Source of the DNA: JTS-RE9 sp964649195
Lineage (GTDB): Bacteria; Planctomycetota; Phycisphaerae; Phycisphaerales; Phycisphaeraceae
Length of the DNA stretch: 52,489 bases
Reading direction: 5' to 3'
NCBI GenBank assembly: GCA_964649195.1
Contig: CAZYPK010000017.1
Coordinates: 1-52,489 of the forward strand
The translations under genes were made by a program, and so were the position numbers. The notes beneath the pieces were generated by a model that saw only the letters and a list, made by a program, of their open reading frames with translations, did not search any database and was not told the origin of the DNA. Shown here piece by piece: positions 32,201-40,534 of the stretch (position 1 is its first letter; each line of letters begins with the position of its first letter).

Positions 32201-34754
32201 AATGGAGCCGCGGTTGGGTGACCGCGGAAAGGCAGGCGACGCCTGACGCCCGGACGCAGGCGTTCGCACTTCAATGGAGCCGCGGTTGGGTGACCGCGGA
32301 AAGGTGAAACGCCGCAGACGGGTGAAACGGCGAAGACCGACTTCAATGGAGCCGCGGTTGGGTGACCGCGGAAAGACGGCTTCGCACTGGCCGATGGCAA
32401 GCTCATCGCCACTTCAATGGAGCCGCGGTTGGGTGACCGCGGAAAGCAACGTCGCCCGCGTCATCGAAGTGGCGGGGGCGGCAACTTCAATGGAGCCGCG
32501 GTTGGGTGACCGCGGAAAGGCCTCTTGCCGTCGCAGATGGCGTCGGCAAGGCGTTTACTTCAATGGAGCCGCGGTTGGGTGACCGCGGAAAGGCCGCGAT
32601 GACGTTCGTTTCAGCCACGCTCAACGGACTTCAATGGAGCCGCGGTTGGGTGACCGCGGAAAGGCCTGGCTCCCCAGTTGCGGGGACGCGCAAATACTGA
32701 CTTCAATGGAGCCGCGGTTGGGTGACCGCGGAAAGCCCGCTTCGCCCTCTGAGGAGGGCGAGAACGGCAATACTTCAATGGAGCCGCGGTTGGGTGACCG
32801 CGGAAAGCAGAGGAAGCAGCACGCCATGCAAACGGAAAGAAAGACTTCAATGGAGCCGCGGTTGGGTGACCGCGGAAAGGCCCCCAGCTCCGTGCCAAAC
32901 GTCGCCTTCAGATTACTTCAATGGAGCCGCGGTTGGGTGACCGCGGAAAGGGCGACTACGCTGCTGATGGCCTGCGGGTTCAACAAACTTCAATGGAGCC
33001 GCGGTTGGGTGACCGCGGAAAGATCATCCGTCTGCCTGACGGACGGGAGATCGCCAAGACTTCAATGGAGCCGCGGTTGGGTGACCGCGGAAAGCCAACA
33101 ACACCTTGCCGAGCAGACCCAGGGCGCCGATACTTCAATGGAGCCGCGGTTGGGTGACCGCGGAAAGGCGACCTGATGGACCAATCGAACCCCCAATCCC
33201 ACCGACTTCAATGGAGCCGCGGTTGGGTGACCGCGGAAAGACATCTGCAGCGACAGCCCCACCACATCCGGCCGCACTTCAATGGAGCCGCGGTTGGGTG
33301 ACCGCGGAAAGGACTCAACGATGCGTTTCGACTACGCACCGCAGCATTACTTCAATGGAGCCGCGGTTGGGTGACCGCGGAAAGAAGGTCGAGGACTTTG
33401 AAACCGGACAGACCGTTCAGACTTCAATGGAGCCGCGGTTGGGTGACCGCGGAAAGGATGGGCGGCTACACGCACACGCATCCGTATGATGAACTTCAAT
33501 GGAGCCGCGGTTGGGTGACCGCGGAAAGGGGCGAGACCATCGCCGCTCCAGAACACACCGACTCGACTTCAATGGAGCCGCGGTTGGGTGACCGCGGAAA
33601 GGCGTGTGTACTTTCGCAGAGATTGGTTGTATAATATAACTTCAATGGAGCCGCGGTTGGGTGACCGCGGAAAGGCACGGAAGGCAGAACTCGCCGCAGT
33701 CTAACATTCACTTCAATGGAGCCGCGGTTGGGTGACCGCGGAAAGCCCGGACACTGCCTTAGGCCTGGCCTCGTATCGGTACTTCAATGGAGCCGCGGTT
33801 GGGTGACCGCGGAAAGGGCGTTACGCACCATCGAAGGAGTGGGCAATGAAAGACACTTCAATGGAGCCGCGGTTGGGTGACCGCGGAAAGGGGGTTCATT
33901 GGAATGGCCAAAAAAGAGGACGTTGAACTTCAATGGAGCCGCGGTTGGGTGACCGCGGAAAGCCAGCGGATCATATCTCGCATGCACGGCCTGCCTGACT
34001 TCAATGGAGCCGCGGTTGGGTGACCGCGGAAAGGCCGCCGAGTTCATCCTGGCCTTTGAAGATGCTATTACTTCAATGGAGCCGCGGTTGGGTGACCGCG
34101 GAAAGTCTACGCAACTCCGTCCAACGCCAACATGGAATCGTCACTTCAATGGAGCCGCGGTTGGGTGACCGCGGAAAGCCGCCTTATCTCACTTGGCTAC
34201 CAAGTCATCGACGAACTTCAATGGAGCCGCGGTTGGGTGACCGCGGAAAGACGCTCGATGGTTCCCTTGCCGGTGGTGGAGCTTTGCTTCAATGGAGCCG
34301 CGGTTGGGTGACCGCGGAAAGGCGGCAGATGCGGCGAGAATCGCGGCGGAGTCGGCTGGCTTCAATGGAGCCGCGGTTGGGTGACCGCGGAAAGATACTG
34401 CGAGTTTATACATGCTGATCCTTTCGTTGGGCTTCAATGGAGCCGCGGTTGGGTGACCGCGGAAAGCGCCGCATCCATCCGTGAATCCTGATAGCCGATG
34501 GTGCTTCAATGGAGCCGCGGTTGGGTGACCGCGGAAAGGGCGACAGTGCAGACGCTTTACGCTGGTCAAGATGGGCTTCAATGGAGCCGCGGTTGGGTGA
34601 CCGCGGAAAGGTCGTCTGACTTCTTGAAGCTAATATACGCAACCAGCTTCAATGGAGCCGCGGTTGGGTGACCGCGGAAAGCGATGGGAACTGCTGCCCC
34701 GCCAAGCTGCGTGATGTTGCTTCAATGGAGCCGCGGTTGGGTGACCGCGGAAAG
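20285..34754 (-). CRISPR. Very large CRISPR array, about 201 repeats and 200 spacers
   Basis: On the plus strand each repeat begins CTTCAATGGAGCCGCGG and ends GTGACCGCGGAAAG (35 invariant bases), with one further base before the CTTC that varies in blocks, so the full repeat is 36 nt. Spacing is 71-73 bp and spacers are about 36 nt. The transcribed sense is the reverse complement: it ends CATTGAAG plus the variable base, as typical crRNA handles do, and holds a perfect CCGCGGT/ACCGCGG hairpin. Leader and cas2 lie on the right; the array grows from there, so the left end is oldest. Only one internal repeat mutation was seen (T to G at about 27244). By my hand count repeats start at 20286 and end with the one at 34720. 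Confidence 0.98.
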
Positions 34755-34910
34755 TCCGATCGTTGTACCTGCTGGTACTTCAACCCTTTGCAGGGACAAA
34801 TTCGAGCGGTGGTGTGGTGCGGGTGCTTTTGGAAACAATGGTGCCACAAGAATTGAACATAACTCTTGACTTGTCAAAGAACACGAGCGGGTGCCGGTGA
34901 TTGCCGACCA
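34755..34910 (-). promoter_or_regulatory. CRISPR leader with candidate promoter
   Basis: This AT-richer stretch separates the newest repeat from cas2 and should hold the leader. On the minus strand TTGACA (34872-34877) is a perfect -35 box; 17 bp downstream is a weak AATTCT as -10. A small palindrome GTACC-TGCT-GGTAC at 34765-34778 lies within 11 bp of the first repeat, where leader-anchoring or integration-host sites usually are. No ORF in this stretch looks real. Promoter call is inference. Confidence 0.55.
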
Positions 34911-35019
34911 CTTCACCGCTCGCTGCCCATTATACGATAAAAGTACGTCGCATGGAGTTCGGTCAGGCGGTCCGTCATCGTCCTTCACCGCTCGCTGACC
35001 ATTATACGATAAAAGCACG
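34911..35019 (-). repeat. Two-copy 37-bp direct repeat at the cas2 end, 72-bp period
   Basis: Copies at 34911-34947 and 34983-35019, each starting CTTCACCGCTCGCTG and ending CGATAAAAG plus YACG, differ at only two bases. The gap is 35 nt, so the period equals that of the main array. Both the element and the main repeat begin CTTCA and end AAAG, but the middles differ. The right copy includes the last codons and stop of cas2. On the minus strand each copy contains TATAAT. It is either a one-spacer mini-array with another repeat type or a duplicated promoter segment. Confidence 0.75.
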
Positions 35020-35292
35020 GGTGCTCGGCTGAAACGCGCGGCCGATGCTTGAGATGTCCTGTCGCAGATCGTTCCGGGCGGGTCCCAGATCGACAAAGAG
35101 CACCTGGTCCTCCTGAGCGTGGACGACAGGCGTGAGCAAGCCGCGCAAGGTGTGAAGTTCCGCCTCATCGAGTTCGCAGAGGAACACGCTGAATTGCGTG
35201 TGATCCCCGAAATCCTTGAGCGATTCGAAGATGCGGTTACGCCGTTTGTCGTCGCTGACGTCATAAGTGATGAGATAGTGGCGGCGGGACAT
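35002..35292 (-). CDS. cas2: CRISPR adaptation protein Cas2
   Basis: 96 aa, typical Cas2 length. HYLITYDVSDDKRRNRIF carries the conserved first-strand Asp (D11), followed by FGDHTQFSVFLCEL and the second ferredoxin-like half. Cas2 bridges two Cas1 dimers and measures the incoming spacer. It is the last gene of the cas operon, 16 bp after the CARF effector, and about 5 kb away from its partner cas4-cas1, an unusual split. Its last five codons and stop fall inside a 37-bp direct repeat. Confidence 0.95.
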   Translation of the reverse strand: MSRRHYLITYDVSDDKRRNRIFESLKDFGDHTQFSVFLCELDEAELHTLRGLLTPVVHAQEDQVLFVDLGPARNDLRQDISSIGRAFQPSTRAFIV

Positions 35293-35308
35293 GGGGGTCA
35301 GGTCTCAA

Positions 35309-36460
35309 TTAGTGCAAGGGGCTTGTGAGTCGATCGAGCACTGCCTTCGCACGGTCAGGGGATTGAAAGTGAAGGAATATTCTGCGGCAGTCCGCGTCGG
35401 CCCAGGCGTCGCATTCGTGAGTGGAGGGAGGCATGGGATTACCGGCGAGAGGTTTGAGATCGAGTCTTCGAAGGTTGGCGCTGCCGGTTTCAAGGTGGCG
35501 GATGAGGTCGTCGATGCGTTCGTTGAGTTGGAATACCTTGGCGGGCGGAATGTCATCAGCATCCTTGCGGAAAGATTCGCTGTAGCCGACATGTGCAGAC
35601 CACGGATCGAGCAGTTTTTCGCGATAGATGTCAGGCTTGGCCTGTTCGTAAATGATTTTGCCCCAAGGTGAAAGTTCGAGATCGTCGCCGAGTCGAAAGA
35701 GGAATGTTTCGGGGATGCTGTGCGCTCCCAATTTGGCGGCGGTCGTGGGGCCGAGCGTGGCCAGTCGGCGGAGCGCGGGGAGATTGTCCTTCACGGCCTG
35801 GCGTGCGGCATCGTCGAGATTGACGGGCAATCGCGGGATGTGGATGAGTTCCTGGCTGCCTTCGAAGATGTAGAGAATGTCGTCGGCATGGAACATGCCG
35901 ATGGTCTGCATGAAGCCTTGGACACTTTTGAAGCCGCCGACCAGATTAAAGACGACGCGGTAGTTCGAGGCACGATAGCCCGGAAGCGTCCGGGCGGCCC
36001 AGTCGATGAGGTTGCCGATGCCATGACGGAAGGAGTCGAGCGAACCGGTATTGAGATTCTCGACACGCTGAGTGCTTGCGTTGGCGCCGCGCTGTTGAAG
36101 GAACTGTTCGAGGAGGGCGGCGACTTCGGCGCCCAGCCATGTATCGGTGTGGAGAAGGATGTGTTGGTCGGTTTTGGTCAGTTTTTCAAGGGAGCTTGCA
36201 CGCTCGCTGTAGAACCCCAGGATACCGTTGAGCTCGGCGGAGAGCCTGCGGGCGTCGCTGGTGACGGCATGGCTGAGCATGTCGCGCCGGGAGTCGATGT
36301 GAGCGGCGATCTGCTGGCGATCATCGTGGTTTTCAAGTTGATCGGCGGACCGCACGTTGGTGTGTTTGGTCAGCGTTGCGGGCGGCGCGGATTGGCCATC
36401 GACCCGATTGGTGAGAAGGCTTGTGCCGCAGGTCGTGATGATGAGGTTTTGACGGGGCAT
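35309..36460 (-). CDS. CARF-RelE ribosome-dependent ribonuclease (Cami1-like type III effector)
   Basis: 383 aa. Residues 1 to about 235 form a CARF sensor: LIITTCGTSLL opens the first strand and FNLVGGFKSVQGF near 171-183 is the ligand-loop motif of APE2256-type CARF proteins, which bind cyclic oligoadenylate. Residues about 270-383 look like a RelE toxin: SESFRKDADDIPPAKVFQLNERID, then LDLKPLAGNP and HECDAWADADCRRIFLHF. This layout matches Cami1, a CARF-RelE protein that cleaves mRNA on ribosomes after type III activation. It lies right after csm4 (3 bp gap) and before cas2. The RelE half could be assigned only by pattern, so a degenerate toxin is possible. Confidence 0.75.
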   Translation of the reverse strand: MPRQNLIITTCGTSLLTNRVDGQSAPPATLTKHTNVRSADQLENHDDRQQIAAHIDSRRDMLSHAVTSDARRLSAELNGILGFYSERASSLEKLTKTDQHILLHTDTWLGAEVAALLEQFLQQRGANASTQRVENLNTGSLDSFRHGIGNLIDWAARTLPGYRASNYRVVFNLVGGFKSVQGFMQTIGMFHADDILYIFEGSQELIHIPRLPVNLDDAARQAVKDNLPALRRLATLGPTTAAKLGAHSIPETFLFRLGDDLELSPWGKIIYEQAKPDIYREKLLDPWSAHVGYSESFRKDADDIPPAKVFQLNERIDDLIRHLETGSANLRRLDLKPLAGNPMPPSTHECDAWADADCRRIFLHFQSPDRAKAVLDRLTSPLH

Positions 36461-36463
36461 TTT

Positions 36464-37624
36464 TTACTCGTGATGTAAATGGGCGGGGAGGGTCAGTCCG
36501 AACGCGGGGTGGATGATGTTGAAGCCGCGCTGTTCGAGGTCGGCGGCGGTGGGAAGCAGTTGATTCATGGGCACGGCGCGGCCGAGGAACCCTCGTGTGA
36601 TCTGTGAAGCCTCGATGCGGAAGCACGCGCCGGGTCGGAAAAGGATGAGCGTGTTCTTGCGATGGTCGCCGGCGAGCGAGGCGAGTTCCGGGCCGAGCTT
36701 GCCGAACTTGTGGAAGGCGTCCCACAGGCCGTCGGTGGGGTCGGCGGAACCGGGTTGGAAAGTGGAAAGGCAGATCACGGCAGACCGCGGCGAGGACGCC
36801 GCGGCTGCAATGGGATCGTCCATCATCCGAGCCGCGCGGCGTAAGCCCGTGTTGGTGACGTGCGAAGGCGCTGCGGCCGCGATGGGATCGTCCATCATCA
36901 TGGAAATCGGGGGCCATGCGTCGAGTTCGGGCATGGGTTCGGGGTCGCCGAGGATGTCGAACTGTCCGCGTCCGGTGGCGACATCGGCGCCGAAGCCGGT
37001 GAGGGAAAGCTCATGCATGAGATCGAGAAAAAGATCGGCGGCATCGGGGGCAAGGATGCGGAAGTAAATGCTCATGTAGTCAGCGCCGCTCAGGGCAGGA
37101 TTGGGTCTGAGGCCGCCATCGACCTGCGTTGTCGCTCTCAACAAAGTTTCGGCGCGGCTGAACGGCGCGAGGCCGGAGTCGGCTTCGGTTCCGGGGGCGG
37201 TGGTGTCGGTCAGGCGGCTGAGCGTGTTGTGATGACGGGCGTGGTCGAGAAAGATCGCATCATCAGCGATCAGTTGATCGAAGGAAGGAACCACGCCGGC
37301 GCGTGCGGCATGGAATGCTTCCGGGGCCAGCCAGCGGGCGCGTTTGAGTTTCTTACGGTCGGCGTTCCCAAGGGCAGGCCAGTCGGCCAGACGAAACCAG
37401 ATCGGCACGGGCAGCAGATCGCCGGGACAGGCGTCAGAAAGAACAAAGGGCGGCCCCCCGGAAGTTTCAGCGGCGGCGAGCATCGGTTCGATGAGCCGAT
37501 CGCGCAGCACATCGGGGCCATGCACGCGGGCGCAGGTCGCCAGCAACATGCCGGTGAGCGTGTCGGCCTGCCAGGGAGTGCGCCAAGGCGAGCGCGGAAG
37601 GAGTTTGAGGCGGTGGAGGGTCAT
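36464..37624 (-). CDS. csm4: Type III-A complex subunit Csm4 (Cas5 group)
   Basis: 386 aa. WQADTLTGMLLATCARVHG corresponds to the SDTLFGAL motif after the first strand and PPFVLSDACPGDLLPVP to the following Csm4 signature. Csm4 binds the crRNA 5' handle and Cas10. The ATG overlaps the csm3 stop (ATGA). About 24 residues near the middle are an in-frame insertion: MMDDPIAAAA occurs twice, separated by a segment encoded by a palindromic element that also occurs at 1817-2066. The insert lies in a likely loop after FDILGDPEP, so the protein may tolerate it. Confidence 0.88.
   Translation of the reverse strand: MTLHRLKLLPRSPWRTPWQADTLTGMLLATCARVHGPDVLRDRLIEPMLAAAETSGGPPFVLSDACPGDLLPVPIWFRLADWPALGNADRKKLKRARWLAPEAFHAARAGVVPSFDQLIADDAIFLDHARHHNTLSRLTDTTAPGTEADSGLAPFSRAETLLRATTQVDGGLRPNPALSGADYMSIYFRILAPDAADLFLDLMHELSLTGFGADVATGRGQFDILGDPEPMPELDAWPPISMMMDDPIAAAAPSHVTNTGLRRAARMMDDPIAAAASSPRSAVICLSTFQPGSADPTDGLWDAFHKFGKLGPELASLAGDHRKNTLILFRPGACFRIEASQITRGFLGRAVPMNQLLPTAADLEQRGFNIIHPAFGLTLPAHLHHE
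36792..36899. repeat. In-frame 72-bp duplication with a genomic palindrome inside csm4
   Basis: Two 36-bp direct copies (36792-36827 and 36864-36899), differing at five positions, flank a 36-bp element beginning CGAGCCGCGCGGCGTAAGCC. About 27 of 30 bases of that element match the right outer arm of the inverted repeat at 2034-2067. The 72-bp unit equals 24 codons and keeps the frame. The differences within IAAAA codons are synonymous. Confidence 0.85.
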
Positions 37625-38415
37625 GCGGGGGTTCCAGAGGGATTGGAGAACTTCGAGCGTGGAAGAGGTGGAAGTTTTTCCAAGTCAACAATCTCGATTT
37701 TCCCGTATCCACGGCTTGTACCCGATCCGATTCCGCATTGATTCAGAAGGTCAATTCCATGAAGAAGCAATTCTTCCATTGCGTCGAGACCCATTACCCC
37801 GCAATTCAGCAGACCAGCACACCATGCGGGCTTGTGCCTACTTACGGAAGTTTTCGTGGGACATGGAGCGTTTTGTTGTGTCTCCGGCTTCAGTGGAAAC
37901 AAATCGCGCGAATATCTGAAATCCTTATCGATCGAAAACATCTGTAAAGCAAAGCCGAGTTCGAACTCAGAATCCGGTTCAACAAACTCGTAACCAAACA
38001 TGTTCTTCGAGGTTCCGCTAAGCCGGCCGACAACGTTCTGCGTCTTGGGAGACACCCCACCTCCTTTGATGCAAGGGGCATCATGTACCATCAGTCGAGT
38101 TGGGCCAACACTTGCCGAGGGTTGTCCGTGAACTCCGAAGATGCGAGCAATTGGATTGTCGATTTCCTCGTCATCAAATTTAACTTTTTCACCAGTTGGA
38201 TGTTCCGAAGTGCATAGACCGAGTTCTCGTTCAAGCAGGCAGCGCATTCGTCCTTTGATCGAAGATCCCGGAATGTATGGCGCAAGATTGACGGGATTGC
38301 GAATGACCACGTTTTCGGCAGATTGAATGCCAAGCTGGTCCTCATTGCCTCCGATACGGGTGTTACTGATAAGACGAATGATTCCACGATAGCGTCGGTG
38401 GGCGATCTTCTGCAT
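37621..38415 (-). CDS. csm3: Type III-A backbone subunit Csm3 (Cas7 group)
   Basis: 264 aa from the ATG at 38415, which follows GAAAGG; an upstream in-frame extension to 38634 overlaps csm2 and is not expected. Csm3 forms the helical backbone and normally cuts target RNA every 6 nt. APYIPGSSIKGRMRCLLE near residue 46 and GTSRGYGKIEI near the end are family hallmarks. At the usual catalytic position (Asp32/33 in studied Csm3, motif xDNPVIR) this protein reads AENVVIR, giving Glu34. Target RNA cleavage may thus be lost or weak. Gene order and tight spacing place it in one operon with csm2 and csm4. Confidence 0.92.
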   Translation of the reverse strand: MQKIAHRRYRGIIRLISNTRIGGNEDQLGIQSAENVVIRNPVNLAPYIPGSSIKGRMRCLLERELGLCTSEHPTGEKVKFDDEEIDNPIARIFGVHGQPSASVGPTRLMVHDAPCIKGGGVSPKTQNVVGRLSGTSKNMFGYEFVEPDSEFELGFALQMFSIDKDFRYSRDLFPLKPETQQNAPCPTKTSVSRHKPAWCAGLLNCGVMGLDAMEELLLHGIDLLNQCGIGSGTSRGYGKIEIVDLEKLPPLPRSKFSNPSGTPA

Positions 38416-38419
38416 TGAT

Positions 38420-38869
38420 TTAGACCTTTCGTAAAATGAGTGATCCATAAGCGACAAGTGCTTCAAAGTGCGGCATGAAACCCTTGAGAAACGCACAACG
38501 TGGATCGGGATCGTTCGTGACTGTTCGCGTATTTTCATCAATGAAATTGCGAAATAAATGTGGAATTTTGCGACTATCACCGCCTCCGTCATAGCGGTAT
38601 GCGGCGATCTTCTGAAGTTGAAAAAACTCAGCATGGAACATACTGAGTGGTTGTCCTGATGCTGCCAGAAGCTTGGCTTCCAAACGTCTTGCGTGGCCGA
38701 AAAATTGACGCAGTTGTTTCATTGTCAGAACCGGCTGAGAGCTGCTGAGTGCTTCGACGATATCTTTGAAACGCTCCTTGGCCGCAAACTCAGGGCGCAA
38801 GTGTTTATTCTGGTCAAAATACCCGCCATCGAGGTATCCAGGCCATTTGTCTTTGACGGTATCGCCCAT
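38420..38869 (-). CDS. csm2: Type III-A small subunit Csm2
   Basis: 149 aa, alpha-helical, the usual size for Csm2. LTMKQLRQFFGHARRLEAKL and the C-terminal FLKGFMPHFEALVAYGSLI fit the Csm2 helical bundle, which lines the inside of the complex and contacts target RNA. It follows cas10 by 3 bp and precedes csm3 by 4 bp. Slightly longer N terminus than common. Role assigned from sequence pattern plus position. Confidence 0.85.
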   Translation of the reverse strand: MGDTVKDKWPGYLDGGYFDQNKHLRPEFAAKERFKDIVEALSSSQPVLTMKQLRQFFGHARRLEAKLLAASGQPLSMFHAEFFQLQKIAAYRYDGGGDSRKIPHLFRNFIDENTRTVTNDPDPRCAFLKGFMPHFEALVAYGSLILRKV

Positions 38870-38872
38870 GGA

Positions 38873-40414
38873 CTACTCCTTATCTGAAGTGGATCGTGTT
38901 GCAAGCATTATGTAGCGAACGATAAAAGGAAGAAAACGAACTCGTCCAATGGCTTGGTCCGGCGCGTCATCGAAAGATTCCAGTACATCGTTGATCCATA
39001 CACGAGCTTGGTGAAGTTTCTCTTGGCGAATCGGATCGTTGTTACGGGCATCAAGTTTCGGCCAGTTGCGCGCGACATGATACGCCAGGCGAGCGGTGGC
39101 CATGACCTGTTCGTGTTGCGGTGCGTCGGGGATTTCACCTCGTCGCAACAGCGCCAACTCCAATATCGTGTGCAGCCAGCCGCGTTCGATCACGCCTGCA
39201 TCCACCCAGTCGGCAAGCTGCTTGCCGGCGTCGATGATGCGTTCATGATCCGACCACTTCCACAACCCACCTAGCGCGGCACATTGATCCTTCGTGCCTG
39301 ACTTGGCTTCATCGAGCAGATCATCCGCCTGTTGCGCCGCCAGTCGGATGGGGAACTTGGGCTTGATGATCGCCACGCCGGCGCTGATCGTCAGTTGATC
39401 GTCCTTGAATCGCTGCGTGAACTGCTGTTGCAGATGTCCCGCGAAGTCGAGCACGATGTCCCACGGGCCGACGAGCAGCAGGTCGTCGCCGCCGGAGAAG
39501 ACGGTGTAGAGCTGCTTCGACCAGCGTGCATCATTTCTCATCTGCTGATCGAGATCGGATGCGAAGAAATCCTCAAGGCGGCCGCTCAACTTTTGCAACG
39601 GTTGCAAGTCACGAGCGCCGGTGAGGCATTGCGTGATCGCCGCGCCCAGCGAATCGGCATCGGCCTTGAGCACGCCGAGCATCGCCGCGCCGCGCGATCG
39701 TTTCGCCAACTCGACGAACCCGACCGCTTCCTTCTCGCCATTCTTCTCAGTAGTCGGCACATGGCGCATCACGCCGGCCATGTCCCGAACATGCAAAGCG
39801 CCGCCATCGGTTGGTTGGCGGGACACGAACCGCGCGCTCAGCCCCGCGACATCCACGCCGCCGTTGCCTGCCTGCTCCATCACCAGAAACGTGCTGCCAC
39901 CTTGAACGACCTGCCGCCCCAGTTCCGCATCACGTTCGGCCTCCTCGTCGGTGTTCGGCGGCGAGGCGGCCAGCAGTTCGGAAGATCGCCAGCCTGATTC
40001 TGAAACGACGAGTCCCGACCAGCCGCGCAGCCTGGATCGCTGAAGGACGCGGCCCGCGGCATCAAACCGTTCCCGCATCGTCACGTCGGGCTGTTCATAT
40101 ATCGCCACGCTCAACCGCAACCGGGCGTGCGTCTTGTCGCGCAGCCAACGTCCGATTTCGCGGATCTCACGATCCAACGATTTCCGCTGTTCTGCGTCGA
40201 TGTCCGCGCCGTCGATGGCGATCTTTCCGGCGGCGCAAAAAATCAGGCGGTCTTTGTTCAGGGTCGCCGCCCGCAGCAGCCGCACGCCGATCGCCTCGGC
40301 GATCAGTTGGATATACAGCGAGCGGAACCGCAGCGACCGCGCCTGTTTGCCGCCCGTGTCTCGCACCTCGAACAGATAGTCCTGAATGCCGGACAGGTCG
40401 GCGAGGATGAGCAT
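38873..40414 (-). CDS. cas10: Cas10/Csm1 without HD domain
   Basis: 513 aa from the ATG at 40414 (GGAG site 9 nt upstream). The protein begins at once in the first palm domain (LADLSGIQDYLFEV, then GGKQARSLRFRSLYIQLIAEA). The second palm keeps LKADADSLG near 250 and the cyclase motif SGGDD (GGDD 308-311), so cyclic oligoadenylate synthesis should work. The N-terminal HD nuclease of usual Csm1 (700-850 aa) is absent; a further 36 codons of open frame upstream carry no HD motif. No Cys4 zinc cluster was seen. It heads the type III block 120 bp after cas4-cas1. Confidence 0.92.
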   Translation of the reverse strand: MLILADLSGIQDYLFEVRDTGGKQARSLRFRSLYIQLIAEAIGVRLLRAATLNKDRLIFCAAGKIAIDGADIDAEQRKSLDREIREIGRWLRDKTHARLRLSVAIYEQPDVTMRERFDAAGRVLQRSRLRGWSGLVVSESGWRSSELLAASPPNTDEEAERDAELGRQVVQGGSTFLVMEQAGNGGVDVAGLSARFVSRQPTDGGALHVRDMAGVMRHVPTTEKNGEKEAVGFVELAKRSRGAAMLGVLKADADSLGAAITQCLTGARDLQPLQKLSGRLEDFFASDLDQQMRNDARWSKQLYTVFSGGDDLLLVGPWDIVLDFAGHLQQQFTQRFKDDQLTISAGVAIIKPKFPIRLAAQQADDLLDEAKSGTKDQCAALGGLWKWSDHERIIDAGKQLADWVDAGVIERGWLHTILELALLRRGEIPDAPQHEQVMATARLAYHVARNWPKLDARNNDPIRQEKLHQARVWINDVLESFDDAPDQAIGRVRFLPFIVRYIMLATRSTSDKE

Positions 40415-40534
40415 GGCGGTCTCCGTTGTTGTCACATTCATGACATTCATCCTATCGATCGCCTTCATGCAGGTTTCAAAGTATGTGAACGTCCACACTC
40501 TCCGAAAAACACACCACGTCACGGCCTCACCGTG

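Noticed and set aside
20285..34754. Self-targeting spacers against genes of this window
   Set aside because: None was evident by eye; a systematic search on both strands is needed before any claim.
20268..34760. Dozens of ORFs of 60-220 codons in the array with repeated peptides such as MEPRLGDRGK, LQWSRGWVTAE and FRGHPTAAPLK
   Set aside because: The repeat has no stop in most frames and the period of about 72 bp keeps frame, so these are repeat translations without ribosome-binding sites or codon constraint.
34755..34800. A partial repeat (TACTTCAACCC) after the last repeat
   Set aside because: Only seven bases match the repeat start and the spacing from the last repeat is 59, not 72.
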